Assembly: GCF_030063445.1 (NCBI RefSeq)
Contig: NZ_JASITD010000002.1
Location: forward strand, 287,432-351,431
Direction of reading: 5' to 3'
DNA from: Hymenobacter sp. H14-R3
Lineage (GTDB): Bacteria > Bacteroidota > Bacteroidia > Cytophagales > Hymenobacteraceae
Length of the DNA: 64,000 nt
Shown here: positions 8,686-17,869 of the stretch, in pieces
Layout of the letters: each line of letters opens with the position of its first letter
Position numbering within the stretch: the first letter of the stretch is position 1
Notes under the pieces: generated by a model
The model's input: only the letters and a program-made list of their open reading frames with translations
Told to the model about the DNA's origin: nothing
Databases searched by the model: none
Position numbers and translations under genes: made by a program

Positions 8686-9647
8686 GCCGTGGTGCAGGGC
8701 GCCCAAGCCGCGCCCGATACCACTATAACACTGCCCGCCAACCACGAACCCTTTGCCTTTGCCCGCGTCAATGGTTTTGGGCCGAGCTGGACGGCCGACA
8801 TCGGCCAGCGCGTGCGTAAGAGCCAGGGGTTGGCCACCATTGCCGCACCCGAGGTAGACTCAGCAGATTGCCCAGGCCCAGGCCAACCTGCGCCTGGCGC
8901 GCAGCTTCTACGGCCGCATCAACAGCAGGAGCCTGTGGGGGCTATTTTCAAGTAGGAGCTGGACGTGGGCAAGGCCCAGTAGGCAGTGGTGCGGCAGCTG
9001 TAAGACTAGCGCAGCTACCGCCAGGTAACTGCCCCATTCGACGGCATTGCAACGCAGCGCAACGCAACGCGGAAACAGGCACCCTCGTAACTGGCGGCAA
9101 TACCACTGGCGCCCAGTTGTTTAAGGTGGAGCAAGCCGACACGCTGCGCGCTTTCGTGGACGTGCCCCAAAACTTCGTGCCCGGCATTCGGCGCGGGCTG
9201 CGAGCCAGTGTGTTGGTGCCCAAGTTTCCTACTAAGCCATTTGGGGGCCGGGTGGCCCACAATGCGGAAGCCCTTGACGACTAAACCCGTACGCGGCGCA
9301 CCGGGGTGGTGCTGCCCAACCACCGCCAGCAGCGCTTGCTGCACCCCGGCGTGTATGCGTAGGTGCGTTTCTGCCTGCCCCGGACTGCGCGCAGCATTCT
9401 TATTTCGGCCAATGCGCTGGTGCTGGGCATCGACCCCAAAGTGGCGGCCGTGGGAATGACGCAGGGCCTGAAGGGCGGCAAGCTGCTCGTTAGCAACCCC
9501 ACCGAAAACCTCACCGAAAACCTCACCGAGGGCCTGGCCGTGAGCACCCGCTTGGCCCCCAGGCCCAAAACTCCGGCCGGCCCCCCGCCCGCCAAGCCCC
9601 GCACCAACAGACCCCGAAGCCCCCCACGTGTCGTCGCCGCTGGCTAA
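8686..9647 (+). pseudogene. RND periplasmic adaptor (HlyD/membrane-fusion family) remnant
   Basis: The remnant spreads over all three plus frames. Pieces in order are DTTITLPANHEPF, FARVNGFG, DIGQRVRKSQGLATIAAPEVD, then a shift to QQIAQAQANLRLARSFYGRI. A further shift gives ELDVGKAQ, RSYRQVTAPFDGI, and then GAQLFKVEQADTLRAFVDVP, NFVPGIRRGL, NAEALDD, LHPGVYA and finally GLKGGKLLVSNPTENLTEGL. These are the lipoyl, hairpin and beta-barrel signatures of RND adaptors. Several in-frame TAG/TAA codons sit where Gln or Tyr is expected. The C-terminal NLTENLTE is duplicated. The locus is clearly inactive. Confidence 0.87.
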
Positions 9648-9678
9648 GTAAGTGGGGCCAGCCCTCGTTTGTTAGTGC

Positions 9679-9783
9679 GTGCGCTGCGCAGTGAGGCGCG
9701 GCAGGCTGCCCCGCATGCCAGGGCTACTAACCCAGTGCCGAGGACGACCAGGAAAGCTGACCGCGCTCCACTGCGCAGCGCGC
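9679..9783. repeat. Inverted repeat, GCGCTGCGCAGTG family
   Basis: The arms at 9679-9701 and 9761-9783 pair at about 20 of 23 positions. The word GCAGTGGAGCGCGG in the right arm also occurs in the hairpin at 28270-28339, so this is one member of a dispersed family. Confidence 0.6.
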
Positions 9784-9824
9784 TCACCGACGAACAAGAT
9801 TAAGGTAAGAGTTTAAAATTTAGC

Positions 9825-9930
9825 CTGCTGCGTATTTCCGTTGGCCTGTTGGCCCGCCGCTCCGACCTGCGCCGCCGTGCAGCTGGCGCGCGCCCTGGGT
9901 GGCAGGCGGCAGCAAAAAACCGGCGCCCTC
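9825..9930 (+). pseudogene. Possible outer-membrane efflux factor (TolC/NodT) remnant
   Basis: A short piece reads ISVGLLARRSDL and, after a one-base shift, CAAVQLARALGG. Intact outer-membrane efflux factors carry a segment like VGLPADLLxRRPDIRAAExxL here, so this fits with a small internal deletion. It lies directly after the adaptor remnant, the usual place for the third component. The piece is short, so the call is tentative. Confidence 0.4.
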
Positions 9931-10392
9931 CTTTGGGCCCGTGGCAACTATTCACGCAGGAGTGGGTTAGTTTCTTACGCTTACCCCTTCTTCGCGCACC
10001 CCAGTTGCTGCTGCCCGCAATACCCTTGTCTAGGTTTTGCAGGGCCGACTTACCTTTGCACTTACTGCCCCAGGCCTCAACAAAGCGTTGTGCGTTGAGG
10101 CCCCTACAACCAGCTTTAGCGGCAGGTACTTGCCCGGTTGGTTTGCCTACTTCCTTGCGGGTGCCGTGGCGCTGGGCAACACCAGCCGGCTAGTGCCAGC
10201 CACGGTGCGCCACTCGTATAAATACTTAATAGCCTGTTGTTCAATTAATTGCGAAGTAGTTGCTACTAGTGTTGCCGCAGCTGCGCCGGCCCGCGCCGTT
10301 GGCCAACCAGTTTATCTTTTTTACACGGCGCTGGCCAGCCAGCGCCACTTTTTAGCTTGCTGCCGGGCCGTGAGGCCCGGCGCACTCGTGTT
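9931..10392. other. Gene-free stretch before the ABC exporter
   Basis: About 460 bp. An open frame at 10037-10438 has no recognisable domain and atypical composition, and it overlaps the ABC gene start. I see no terminator, repeat or RNA gene. It is probably decayed sequence plus the promoter of the downstream gene. Confidence 0.5.
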
Positions 10393-12177
10393 ATGCAACT
10401 TCTCTATTCTTACCTACGGCGCTACTGGCCCCTACTAGTATTGGCTTTGGTGCTGGCGGCCGTCAACCAGGTTTTTTCGCTGCTCGACCCTTACTTATTT
10501 CGCAAGCTGGTCGACCACTTTGTGCCGCGCACCGGGGCGCTGAGCGGGCTGCGGCTGGTGCCGTTCTGGCCGTTTTTCTGGGAAGCCATTCCCTACATCG
10601 GCATGATGCTGGGCGTGGCCATGGTGAGCCGCATTGCCAAAAACTTTCAGGACTACTACGTCAACGTGATTACCCAGCGGCTGGGGGCCACCATGTATTC
10701 CGACGGCCTGCGCCACTCGCTCGACCTGCCCTACCAGGTGTTTGAGGACCAGCGCTCGGGCGAGACCCTGGGCAAGCTCCAGAAGGTGCGCCTTGATGTG
10801 GAGAAGCTGATTCAAAGCTTTGTCAATGTGCTGTTTACGGCGCTGGTGGGCATCATCTTCGTGATGTGGTACGCCATTACTGTGTACTGGCCCATTGCGC
10901 TGGGCTACTTCATCACTATTCCGCTGCTGGGCATTCTGAGCTTTGCGCTCAGCAAGAAAATCAAGGTCATTCAGAAGACCATTGTGGGCGAAACCACGGC
11001 CCTGGCCGGCTCCACCACCGAGAGCCTGCGCAACATTGAGCTCATTAAAAGCCTGGGCCTGGCCCAGCAGGAAACCGAGCGCCTGAACGGCATCACCGAT
11101 AAAATCCTGAAGCTGGAGCTGCGCAAGGTGCGCTACCTGCGCTCGCTGAGCTTTGTGCAGGGCACGTTTGTAAACCTGCTGCGCAATATCATCATCTTGA
11201 TGCTCTTGTACTTGCGTGTGCAAAACCACATTAGCCTGGGCGAGTTTTTCTCGTTCTTCATCTACTCGTTCTCCATCTTCGGGCCGCTGCAAGAGCTGGG
11301 TACCATCATCGGCACCTACCGCGAGACCCAGATTTCGCTGGGCAATTTCCAGACGATTCTAGACACCCCGCGCGATGTGAAGCCGGCCCACCCGCAGGCC
11401 GTTAACCGCATCGAAACCTTGGCCTTCGACCACGTTACCTTCAAGCACCTCACGGCCCCGGTGCCGGCCCTGTCGGACATTTCGTTCGGGGCCAAGCTCG
11501 GCGAAACCATTGCCTTTGTGGGCCCCAGCGGCTCGGGCAAAACCACGCTCGTGAAGCTGCTGGTGGGCCTCTACCCGCCCCTCTCGGGCGAGATTCTCTA
11601 CAACAACATTCCCAGCGCGCAGGTAGACCTTGACCAGCTGCGCGAGCAAATTGGCTTCGTTACGCAGGATACGCAGCTGTTTGCCGGCACCATCCGCGAA
11701 AACCTGCGCTTCGTGGCCCCGCAAGCCACCGACGAGGAGTGCCTGCACGCCCTGCACCAGGCCGCAGCCGATGGCCTGCTGGCCCGCGCCCCCAAGGGCC
11801 TAGACACCGTGCTTGGCGAAGGCGGCGTGAAGGTGAGCGGCGGCGAAAAGCAGCGCCTCAGCATTGCCCGCGCCCTGCTGCGCCATCCCACGCTGCTGGT
11901 GTTTGATGAGGCCACTTCGGCCCTCGACTCGCTCACGGAGGAGGAAATCGGCCGCACGGTGCGCGAGCTTTCGGGCTCACGCCAGCACATTACCGTGCTC
12001 ATCGCCCACCGCCTGAGCACGATTTTGCACGCCGACCGCATCTTCGTATTGGAGCGCGGGCAGGTGGCCGAGGCCGGCCGCCACAACGAGCTACTGGAGC
12101 AGAAAGGGTTGTACTACGCCATGTGGCGCCAGCAGATTGGCGAGCGCAAGGAAACCAGCGCGGTGCCGGCGCGGTAG
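10393..12177 (+). CDS. ABC exporter, fused permease and ATPase (MsbA/Atm1-like)
   Basis: A half-transporter of 594 residues from the ATG at 10393; a longer in-frame start at 10357 would add residues unlike the family. Residues 1-310 hold six predicted membrane helices, beginning MQLLYSYLRRYW. The ATPase has Walker A GPSGSGKTT (377-385), a Q-loop in IGFVTQDTQLFAGTIREN, signature VSGGEKQR (481-488), Walker B LLVFDE (501-506) and the switch histidine H539 in IAHRLS. It would work as a homodimer exporting a lipid, peptide or drug-like compound; the substrate cannot be read from sequence. It stands alone after the decayed efflux locus. Confidence 0.92.
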   Translation: MQLLYSYLRRYWPLLVLALVLAAVNQVFSLLDPYLFRKLVDHFVPRTGALSGLRLVPFWPFFWEAIPYIGMMLGVAMVSRIAKNFQDYYVNVITQRLGATMYSDGLRHSLDLPYQVFEDQRSGETLGKLQKVRLDVEKLIQSFVNVLFTALVGIIFVMWYAITVYWPIALGYFITIPLLGILSFALSKKIKVIQKTIVGETTALAGSTTESLRNIELIKSLGLAQQETERLNGITDKILKLELRKVRYLRSLSFVQGTFVNLLRNIIILMLLYLRVQNHISLGEFFSFFIYSFSIFGPLQELGTIIGTYRETQISLGNFQTILDTPRDVKPAHPQAVNRIETLAFDHVTFKHLTAPVPALSDISFGAKLGETIAFVGPSGSGKTTLVKLLVGLYPPLSGEILYNNIPSAQVDLDQLREQIGFVTQDTQLFAGTIRENLRFVAPQATDEECLHALHQAAADGLLARAPKGLDTVLGEGGVKVSGGEKQRLSIARALLRHPTLLVFDEATSALDSLTEEEIGRTVRELSGSRQHITVLIAHRLSTILHADRIFVLERGQVAEAGRHNELLEQKGLYYAMWRQQIGERKETSAVPAR

Positions 12178-12227
12178 TGATACCGGACTGATAGAGCCGT
12201 TCCCAAGTTGGTGTACTCTTTCGGAAT

Positions 12228-12281
12228 GAATTAAAAATGATAAATGATAAATCTGACAGCCAGATTTATCATTTTTAATTC
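12228..12281. repeat. Inverted repeat with GAATTAAAAAT arms
   Basis: The left arm GAATTAAAAATGATAAAT continues into GATAAATCTG and pairs with the right arm ending ATTTTTAATTC. The left arm is longer by a partial duplication. The same outer word GAATTAAAAAT/ATTTTTAATTC frames the hairpin at 55658-55721, so the two belong to one family. Its position 50 bp after the ABC stop suggests a transcript end. Confidence 0.65.
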
Positions 12282-12398
12282 TGTATATGAACTCCGGAAT
12301 CACTCTAACCTCATATCCAGGCCGTCCTGCTCAGAACTTCTCGCTAAAAGGCTATCCGCATAGGCTCTGCCCTACAGTAAGGCGTTCTTTTTGCTTGC

Positions 12399-12486
12399 CT
12401 CCGGCCGGCCGGCCGCTTGTCGTTGTTGTGGCTGAGCTTGCGCAACGCTAACCGGCCGGCCAGCTCGCCCCGGCCGGCCGGGGCAG
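12399..12486. repeat. GGCCGG-rich repeat cluster
   Basis: Three blocks of tandem CCGGCC occur at about 12401-12414, 12450-12458 and 12470-12481. The first is followed by TTGTCGTTGTTG, a word also next to the GGCCGG arms at 30836-30851. This appears to be a diverged member of the same GC-rich element. Confidence 0.5.
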
Positions 12487-12507
12487 CCCCGCAAGGTGGG
12501 TTGCTTC

Positions 12508-13413
12508 TTACTTATCCCCAATCAGCATCTGCGGCGTACCCTTGCCGCCCATGATGATGACCTTGGCATTGGGAGAGGTAGCGATGGCCTGCTGCGCCTT
12601 GATAGACTCGTACTGCAACAGCTTGTCGCTCAGCTGGGTATTCACAATGCGCTGGTAATCGGCAATGCCCTGAGCCTCTACGCGCTTGCGCTCGGCCTCC
12701 TGCTTTTCCTTTTGCACCACAAACTCCATTTTCTGGGCATCCTGCTCGGCCGAAATTTTGCTCTCGATGCTGCGTTTCACCGACTCGGGCAGCTGAATAT
12801 TGCGAATAAGCAGCTGGTCAAGCTTGAGGCCGTTACTGTTAAAATCCTTCTCGATGGCGGCCAGGATGCGGGTCTGAAACTCCTCGCGGCGCGTCGAATA
12901 CAGCGCCACCGCGTCGTAGTACACGGCGTTGTCGCGGATGCGGGTGCGGGCCAGGGCGCGCACCACCTTATCCTGGTAGTCTTCGCCAATGGTAGCCAGG
13001 ATTTTGGGCGCTTCGCTGGACACCACGTGGTAGAGCACGGTGAGGTCGATGACCACCTCCAGGCCGTCGGCCGAGAGCACCCGGATGGCATCGTCGCCGG
13101 CCTGCTGGCCCTCAGTGCGCACCGCCGACATGGTGTAGTTCTGGGTGCGGGTGTCGAAGCGCGTCACGTCTACCAGCGGGTTCACCACGCTCAGGCCGGG
13201 CGGCAGCACCCGCTGCTGGGGCTGCCCAAACAGCGTTTGCACGCCCACTTGGCCCACGCCCACCTGCACCACCGTGCTAAAGGCCACGCCCAGCACCAAT
13301 AGCCCCCCGCCCAGTACCAGAAGGCCGTTGCGCCAGCGCCCCAAACCCTCTGAATAACGGCCGGCATTCAGGCCCACTATCAACACAATAAATCCAAGAA
13401 AAACGAGCAGCAT
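12508..13413 (-). CDS. SPFH/band-7 (prohibitin-like) membrane protein
   Basis: A 301-residue protein with two hydrophobic segments at about 1-18 and 29-50, then an SPFH domain starting at VVQVGVGQVGVQTLFG and running to about 205. The long helical region SIESKISAEQDAQKMEFVVQ, KEKQEAERKRVEAQGIAD follows and ends in QQAIATSPNAKVIIMGG. This order is that of bacterial prohibitin-like proteins, which form membrane-bound rings and organise proteases or lipid domains. No NfeD or protease gene is adjacent, so a specific partner cannot be named. Confidence 0.88.
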   Translation of the reverse strand: MLLVFLGFIVLIVGLNAGRYSEGLGRWRNGLLVLGGGLLVLGVAFSTVVQVGVGQVGVQTLFGQPQQRVLPPGLSVVNPLVDVTRFDTRTQNYTMSAVRTEGQQAGDDAIRVLSADGLEVVIDLTVLYHVVSSEAPKILATIGEDYQDKVVRALARTRIRDNAVYYDAVALYSTRREEFQTRILAAIEKDFNSNGLKLDQLLIRNIQLPESVKRSIESKISAEQDAQKMEFVVQKEKQEAERKRVEAQGIADYQRIVNTQLSDKLLQYESIKAQQAIATSPNAKVIIMGGKGTPQMLIGDK

Positions 13414-13733
13414 AGAATGAGTAGTTAAATAAAAAGTGAGGTCGGCCGCTGAAAGTAACCCCCGGGCCAGCGCAACAGCCGGCGGCTAGGCCAGCGCCCA
13501 TGCGCCGCCGGGCGCCGGGCTGCGTTAGCGCAACTGCTTACTAATTATACTGGCCTTATAGTCAGTATTTTACCAAAAAATAAGCGTTAGATGCAGCAGC
13601 CAAAATAAAGCACCCTGGTGGCGAGTCGGGTGGTACTTCTCAACACCCGCCAGCCCCGTAAAGTGCAGCCACTACTGCCTGGTGCCGGAGTGGCGGCGTA
13701 ACTTTTGGGCCGCCTAATCCGAAAGAGGAGCTA
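13414..13733. other. Divergent promoter region, SPFH gene and glycosyltransferase
   Basis: This 320-bp gap separates divergently transcribed genes. The middle (about 13535-13590) is AT-rich within GC-rich flanks and is the likely promoter zone. An unusual purine-rich ribosome site AGAGGAG lies at 13724-13730, three bases before the ATG at 13734. Such sites are rare in this window. Confidence 0.6.
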
Positions 13734-14495
13734 ATGCATTTTTCAGTAATTACCCCCACCCACCAGCGGCGCGCCCTGCTGCCCGAAACCATTGCCAGCG
13801 TGCGGGCCAGCATCACGGGTCCGCTTGATTTTTCTTTCGAGCACCTGCTTTACCAGAATGGCCCCGACGATGGCACCGCCGCCGTGCTCGCCGCTGCCGC
13901 CGCCCAGCCCTACCCGCCGCTGCGCCACTGGCAGCACCCCGACCCCAAGCGCCCCGGCTTTGCCCGCAACGAGCTGAGCCAGCATACGCCCGCCGACGCC
14001 TGGGTGGTGCCCCTCGACGACGACGACCTGCTGCTGCAGCGCACCCTCTACCACTACGCCGCCCAGATTGAGGCCCACCCCGGCCGGCCCTGGCTGGTAG
14101 CCGATTTCCTGCGCGTAGACGAGCAGGCTCGCTACCTGCCCAGCGAGGATTATTACGCCTGGCAATTTGACTCGCCCACGGCCATGCTCACCGCCATTTT
14201 CCGGGCCGAGCACTTCATTCAGGGCAATGTGTGCTACAGCAAGGCGCTGCTCGATGCCGTGGGCGGCTACGACGCCGAACTGGCCATGGCCGAAGACCTG
14301 GACCTCTATGTGCGCTTTTTGCTGGCCGGCCACCTGCCCGTGCTGTGCCCGCACTACAGCCACCTGCACCGCTTCCATTCGGCCAACGTGAGCCAGGGCG
14401 TGGATGCCACCAAGCACAATGCCGACCTGCGCGTCATCTACGACAAGTACGCGGCCAACTTACAGGCCCTGGGCATCGCAGCGCCGGGCGAGTAA
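13734..14495 (+). CDS. Family 2 glycosyltransferase
   Basis: A 253-residue GT-A fold enzyme that transfers a sugar from a nucleotide donor to an acceptor. The opening FSVITPTHQRRALLPETIAS is the nucleotide-binding strand and helix. The metal-binding acidic motif is LDDDD at 94-98. The later GYDAELAMAEDLDLYVRFL carries the ED motif expected for the catalytic base. There are no membrane helices. The gene stands alone and no polysaccharide cluster surrounds it, so the product is unknown. The start is fixed by the strong ribosome site just upstream. Confidence 0.88.
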   Translation: MHFSVITPTHQRRALLPETIASVRASITGPLDFSFEHLLYQNGPDDGTAAVLAAAAAQPYPPLRHWQHPDPKRPGFARNELSQHTPADAWVVPLDDDDLLLQRTLYHYAAQIEAHPGRPWLVADFLRVDEQARYLPSEDYYAWQFDSPTAMLTAIFRAEHFIQGNVCYSKALLDAVGGYDAELAMAEDLDLYVRFLLAGHLPVLCPHYSHLHRFHSANVSQGVDATKHNADLRVIYDKYAANLQALGIAAPGE

Positions 14496-14983
14496 GCTGT
14501 TTAGCTAACTTATTATTTATCAATAATTTACGTACCAAGCCCCGGCCAACCACCAATCCCCGCGCCGCGCGCAAGTTGCGGGGGGGGGTTGGTCGTTGGT
14601 GGGGCCGTGGCTGCTTGAGAAGGGGCCAGCAGGACAGTTGCGGGGCAGCAGGCCCGCGCAGCCATGCCCAAACCCGGGGAGCCAGATATAGAAGCGTAGC
14701 TCGGCGGCGCTAACCTGCTCTTTGGAGCGCTAAAAAAGGGGTTGCTACCTTTCCCCACAAGCGCTCAACCGGCGCTCGGGCAGTAGGCTTGCCCCCGAGC
14801 CGCCGGGGTTGGCCTGAGCAACCGGGGCACATTGCCGGGCCAAGCTAACCCGCCTTGACCGTCTGGTTTTTGGGGAGTACCCACGTGCAAGTGGGAAGCA
14901 AAAATGGCGGTTTCATGCTAAATTCATTTGGTAACACGGCCGTTATATTAGCGAAATAGGTGCGGGGGAATTTTGCACCCATT
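14496..14983. other. Intergenic region before the TonB receptor
   Basis: About 490 bp without a supported gene. It contains a run of nine G at 14580-14588, a possible slippage tract. Near the right end, AATTTTGCACCC at 14969-14980 looks like the downstream promoter element, only four bases before the receptor ATG. Confidence 0.5.
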
Positions 14984-17812
14984 ATGCAAGACCCTATTAC
15001 CAAGCTTGTTTTAGCTTTCTTATTGTGCGTTGGGTCGTTGGCTAGCGCTGCGGCGCAAGGCACGGGCAGCATTCAGGGCACCTTTAAGGATGCCAAAACC
15101 CAGGAGCCCATTATTGGGGGCACTGCCCACCTAGAAAACACCACCATTGCGGGACCCACCGATGTGAAAGGCGTTTTTCTACTCACTAAAGTACCGGTCG
15201 GGGAATACACGCTGCGCATTTCCTCGGTGTCCTACAAAACGGTAACGGTGCAGCAAGTGGCCGTCGTTGCCGGTAAAACGACCGTTGTCAACGGCAAGCT
15301 TGAGGCCGACAACCAGCAGCTTGACGAGGTAGTAGTGAGCGGCGTGCGGCGCACCAACACGGAGGTATCGGTGATTAACGAAATCCGGCAGGCCAACGTG
15401 GTGGTGAGCGGTATTTCGTCGGAGCAAATCGTGAAAACCCAGGACCGCGATGCGGCCGAAGTGGTGCGGCGCATTCCCGGCGTCACGATTGTGGATAACC
15501 GCTTTATCCAGATTCGGGGCTTGAGCGACCGCTACAACGCGGTGTGGCTCAACGACGTAACTGCCCCCAGCTCGGAGACGGACCGCAAGTCGTTTTCATT
15601 CGACATTGTGCCCAGCTCGCTCATCGACCGGGTGCTGGTATTCAAAGACCCCTCGCCCGAGCTACCCGGCGACTTTGCCGGGGGCCTGGTAAAAGTGTAC
15701 CTGCGCAAGCCGGTGTTCAACGAGCGCCAGCTCACGGTTAACTACTCTTCGGGCTATCGCCAGGGCACCACGGGCAAGGACTTTTACTCCGATAAGCCCC
15801 AGGCGGGCGACGCGTTTGGCTTCGGGGCTGCCAAGCGCGACCTGCCGAACGGGATGCCTCAGCTCAGCACGGCCTACCAGCAGTACGAGCGCGATTTCTA
15901 CGCCAAGCAGCTCGACAACAACTTCGCCGTCTACAAGATGAAGGCGATGCCCGACATCCGCTTCAATGCCTCGTACCTCGACCAGCTCACCATTGGCGGG
16001 CTGGCAATTGGCAGCGTGTCATCGCTCAACTACACCAACACCTACACGCATTTCAACATCAGCCGCAACCTGTTTGATGGCGCGGGGCAGCGCACCGACC
16101 AGTTTCGCGACGACCAATCGACGAACAACATCCGGCTCGGGGCTATCCAGAATTTCAGCCTCGTGCTGCCCCATGGGGGGCGGCTGGAGTTGCGCAATTT
16201 GTTCAGCCAGCAGTCGCGCAACCAGCAGGTAACGCGCGATGGCCGCGACGATAGCGGCATTCTTAACCGCCGCAGCTACCTGCAAGGCTACCAGGGCCGC
16301 ACCACCTACACCGGCCAGCTGGCGGGCACCCACCTCTCGGCCGATGATAAAACGCACTTCGACTGGGTGGGCGGCTATGGCTACTCGGCCCGCAATGAGC
16401 CCGATTTGCGCCGCGTATCGTACCAGATTACGCCGGGCTCTGATGCCGCACCCGAAACGCAAACCGTGCTCACGCCGGCCGCCGGCCAGGTAGACGTTAA
16501 CAACGCGGGCCGGCTGTACCAGAAACTCAGCGAGCACATTTTCACCGTCAATGCCAACCTGAAGCGCACCGTAGACGTGGCGGGCCGCCAGGTTGAAATC
16601 GGGGCCGGCACCTACCTGGAGTACCGCCGCCGCGGCTTCGACGCCCGCGCCTTTGGCTACTCGCTCACTACGGGCGGCGTGGCGGGCCTTCGCAACGAGG
16701 ACGTGGGCAATATTTTTTCGCCGGGCAACATCGGCTCCAACGGGTGGCGCGTGGATGAGGACCTGAACTCGACCTACCGCTACAACGCTCACAACGAGCT
16801 GAAAGCCGGCTACTTATCACTTAACATTCCCTTCACCGAGCAGCTAAAGCTGGTGACCGGGGCCCGCTACGAGCGCAACGTGCAGTCCATTACGACGGGC
16901 CTCAACGGCCAGCCGGTGAGCCAGGATGTGACCACCAATTTCGTGTTGCCCTCGGCCAACCTGAGCTACAACCTCAACGCGACCAACCTGGTGCGCGCCT
17001 CCTACGGCCGGAGCCTCAACCGGCCCGAGTTTCGCGAAGCCGCTCCGTTCTTTTACTACGACTTTGACTTTAACGTGCTGAATTACGGCTCGTTGTACCT
17101 CACCCCGGATAGCCCGCTCAAAGTTGCCACCATCGACAACTTCGACCTGCGCTATGAGTGGTACCCCTCGGCCGGCGAGCTGGTGCACATTGGCGCGTTC
17201 TACAAAAACTTCCAGAACCCCATCGAAAACGTGGTGGTGTTGACCTCCAACCTGGCCTACACCTTTGCCAATGCGCCGAGCGCCTACGCCTACGGGGTGG
17301 AACTGGACTTGAAAAAGAACCTGGGCTTTGCAAACGAGGCGCTGCGCAACCTCTCGGTAGTATTCAACGCCTCGCTCATTAAAAGCCAGGTGACGCTCGG
17401 CGATGGCATCGTGGCCTGGAACAGCAAGCGCGCCCTGCAAGGCCAGTCGCCCTACGTGTTCAACGGCGGCCTGTACTTCAACACCCCCGACAACGCGTGG
17501 CAGGTAACGGCGCTCTACAACGTGTTTGGGCCGCGCATCCTGTTTGCCGGCAGCGACCAGTACCCCGACGTGGTGGAACGCCCCCGCCAGACGGTAGACC
17601 TGTCGCTGACCAAGACGATTACCTCCCGCTTCTCGCTGAACGCGGGCATTCAGGACCTGTTCAACCAGCCCGTGAACCTGGTGCAGGACTACAACCGCGA
17701 CCAGAAATACACGGCCGACGACCCGTCGCTCACCCACTACAAGCGGGGCACCTATTACACAGTGGGTCTGCGCTTTAGCCTGGAGCCCCGCCCAGCCACG
17801 CCGCTGCCCTAA
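14984..17812 (+). CDS. TonB-dependent outer-membrane receptor with carboxypeptidase-like domain
   Basis: A 942-residue energised importer of the outer membrane. The ATG at 14984 gives a clean signal peptide MQDPITKLVLAFLLCVGSLA ending AAAQ at about 24; the upstream GTG at 14960 would spoil it. Residues about 29-105 (GSIQGTFKDAKTQEPIIGG onward) are the carboxypeptidase regulatory-like domain common in Bacteroidota receptors. The plug follows with RRIPGVTIVDNRFIQIRGL and VLVFKDPSPELPGDFAGGLV. The rest is a 22-strand barrel ending in LRFSLEP. The substrate is unknown. It pairs with a beta-helix lipoprotein 57 bp downstream, not with a SusD protein, so it is not a classical glycan uptake locus. 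Confidence 0.93.
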   Translation: MQDPITKLVLAFLLCVGSLASAAAQGTGSIQGTFKDAKTQEPIIGGTAHLENTTIAGPTDVKGVFLLTKVPVGEYTLRISSVSYKTVTVQQVAVVAGKTTVVNGKLEADNQQLDEVVVSGVRRTNTEVSVINEIRQANVVVSGISSEQIVKTQDRDAAEVVRRIPGVTIVDNRFIQIRGLSDRYNAVWLNDVTAPSSETDRKSFSFDIVPSSLIDRVLVFKDPSPELPGDFAGGLVKVYLRKPVFNERQLTVNYSSGYRQGTTGKDFYSDKPQAGDAFGFGAAKRDLPNGMPQLSTAYQQYERDFYAKQLDNNFAVYKMKAMPDIRFNASYLDQLTIGGLAIGSVSSLNYTNTYTHFNISRNLFDGAGQRTDQFRDDQSTNNIRLGAIQNFSLVLPHGGRLELRNLFSQQSRNQQVTRDGRDDSGILNRRSYLQGYQGRTTYTGQLAGTHLSADDKTHFDWVGGYGYSARNEPDLRRVSYQITPGSDAAPETQTVLTPAAGQVDVNNAGRLYQKLSEHIFTVNANLKRTVDVAGRQVEIGAGTYLEYRRRGFDARAFGYSLTTGGVAGLRNEDVGNIFSPGNIGSNGWRVDEDLNSTYRYNAHNELKAGYLSLNIPFTEQLKLVTGARYERNVQSITTGLNGQPVSQDVTTNFVLPSANLSYNLNATNLVRASYGRSLNRPEFREAAPFFYYDFDFNVLNYGSLYLTPDSPLKVATIDNFDLRYEWYPSAGELVHIGAFYKNFQNPIENVVVLTSNLAYTFANAPSAYAYGVELDLKKNLGFANEALRNLSVVFNASLIKSQVTLGDGIVAWNSKRALQGQSPYVFNGGLYFNTPDNAWQVTALYNVFGPRILFAGSDQYPDVVERPRQTVDLSLTKTITSRFSLNAGIQDLFNQPVNLVQDYNRDQKYTADDPSLTHYKRGTYYTVGLRFSLEPRPATPLP

Positions 17813-17869
17813 GCTGCCTTTCAACGCTTCCTCCTCTCGCCTTCATTACCTCCCTTTCTTCCTTTTCTG

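Noticed and set aside
8200..9647. Recoding (TAG read as Gln) in the efflux region
   Set aside because: The stops are mixed TAG and TAA, frame shifts are also present and large parts are deleted, so decay explains it.
10037..10438. 133-codon frame before the ABC exporter
   Set aside because: It overlaps the exporter start in another frame, lacks a domain and has atypical composition.
14571..14600. Phase-variable G-tract control of the TonB receptor
   Set aside because: The run of nine G lies about 400 bp from the receptor start, outside any gene or likely promoter; nothing shows it acts on expression.
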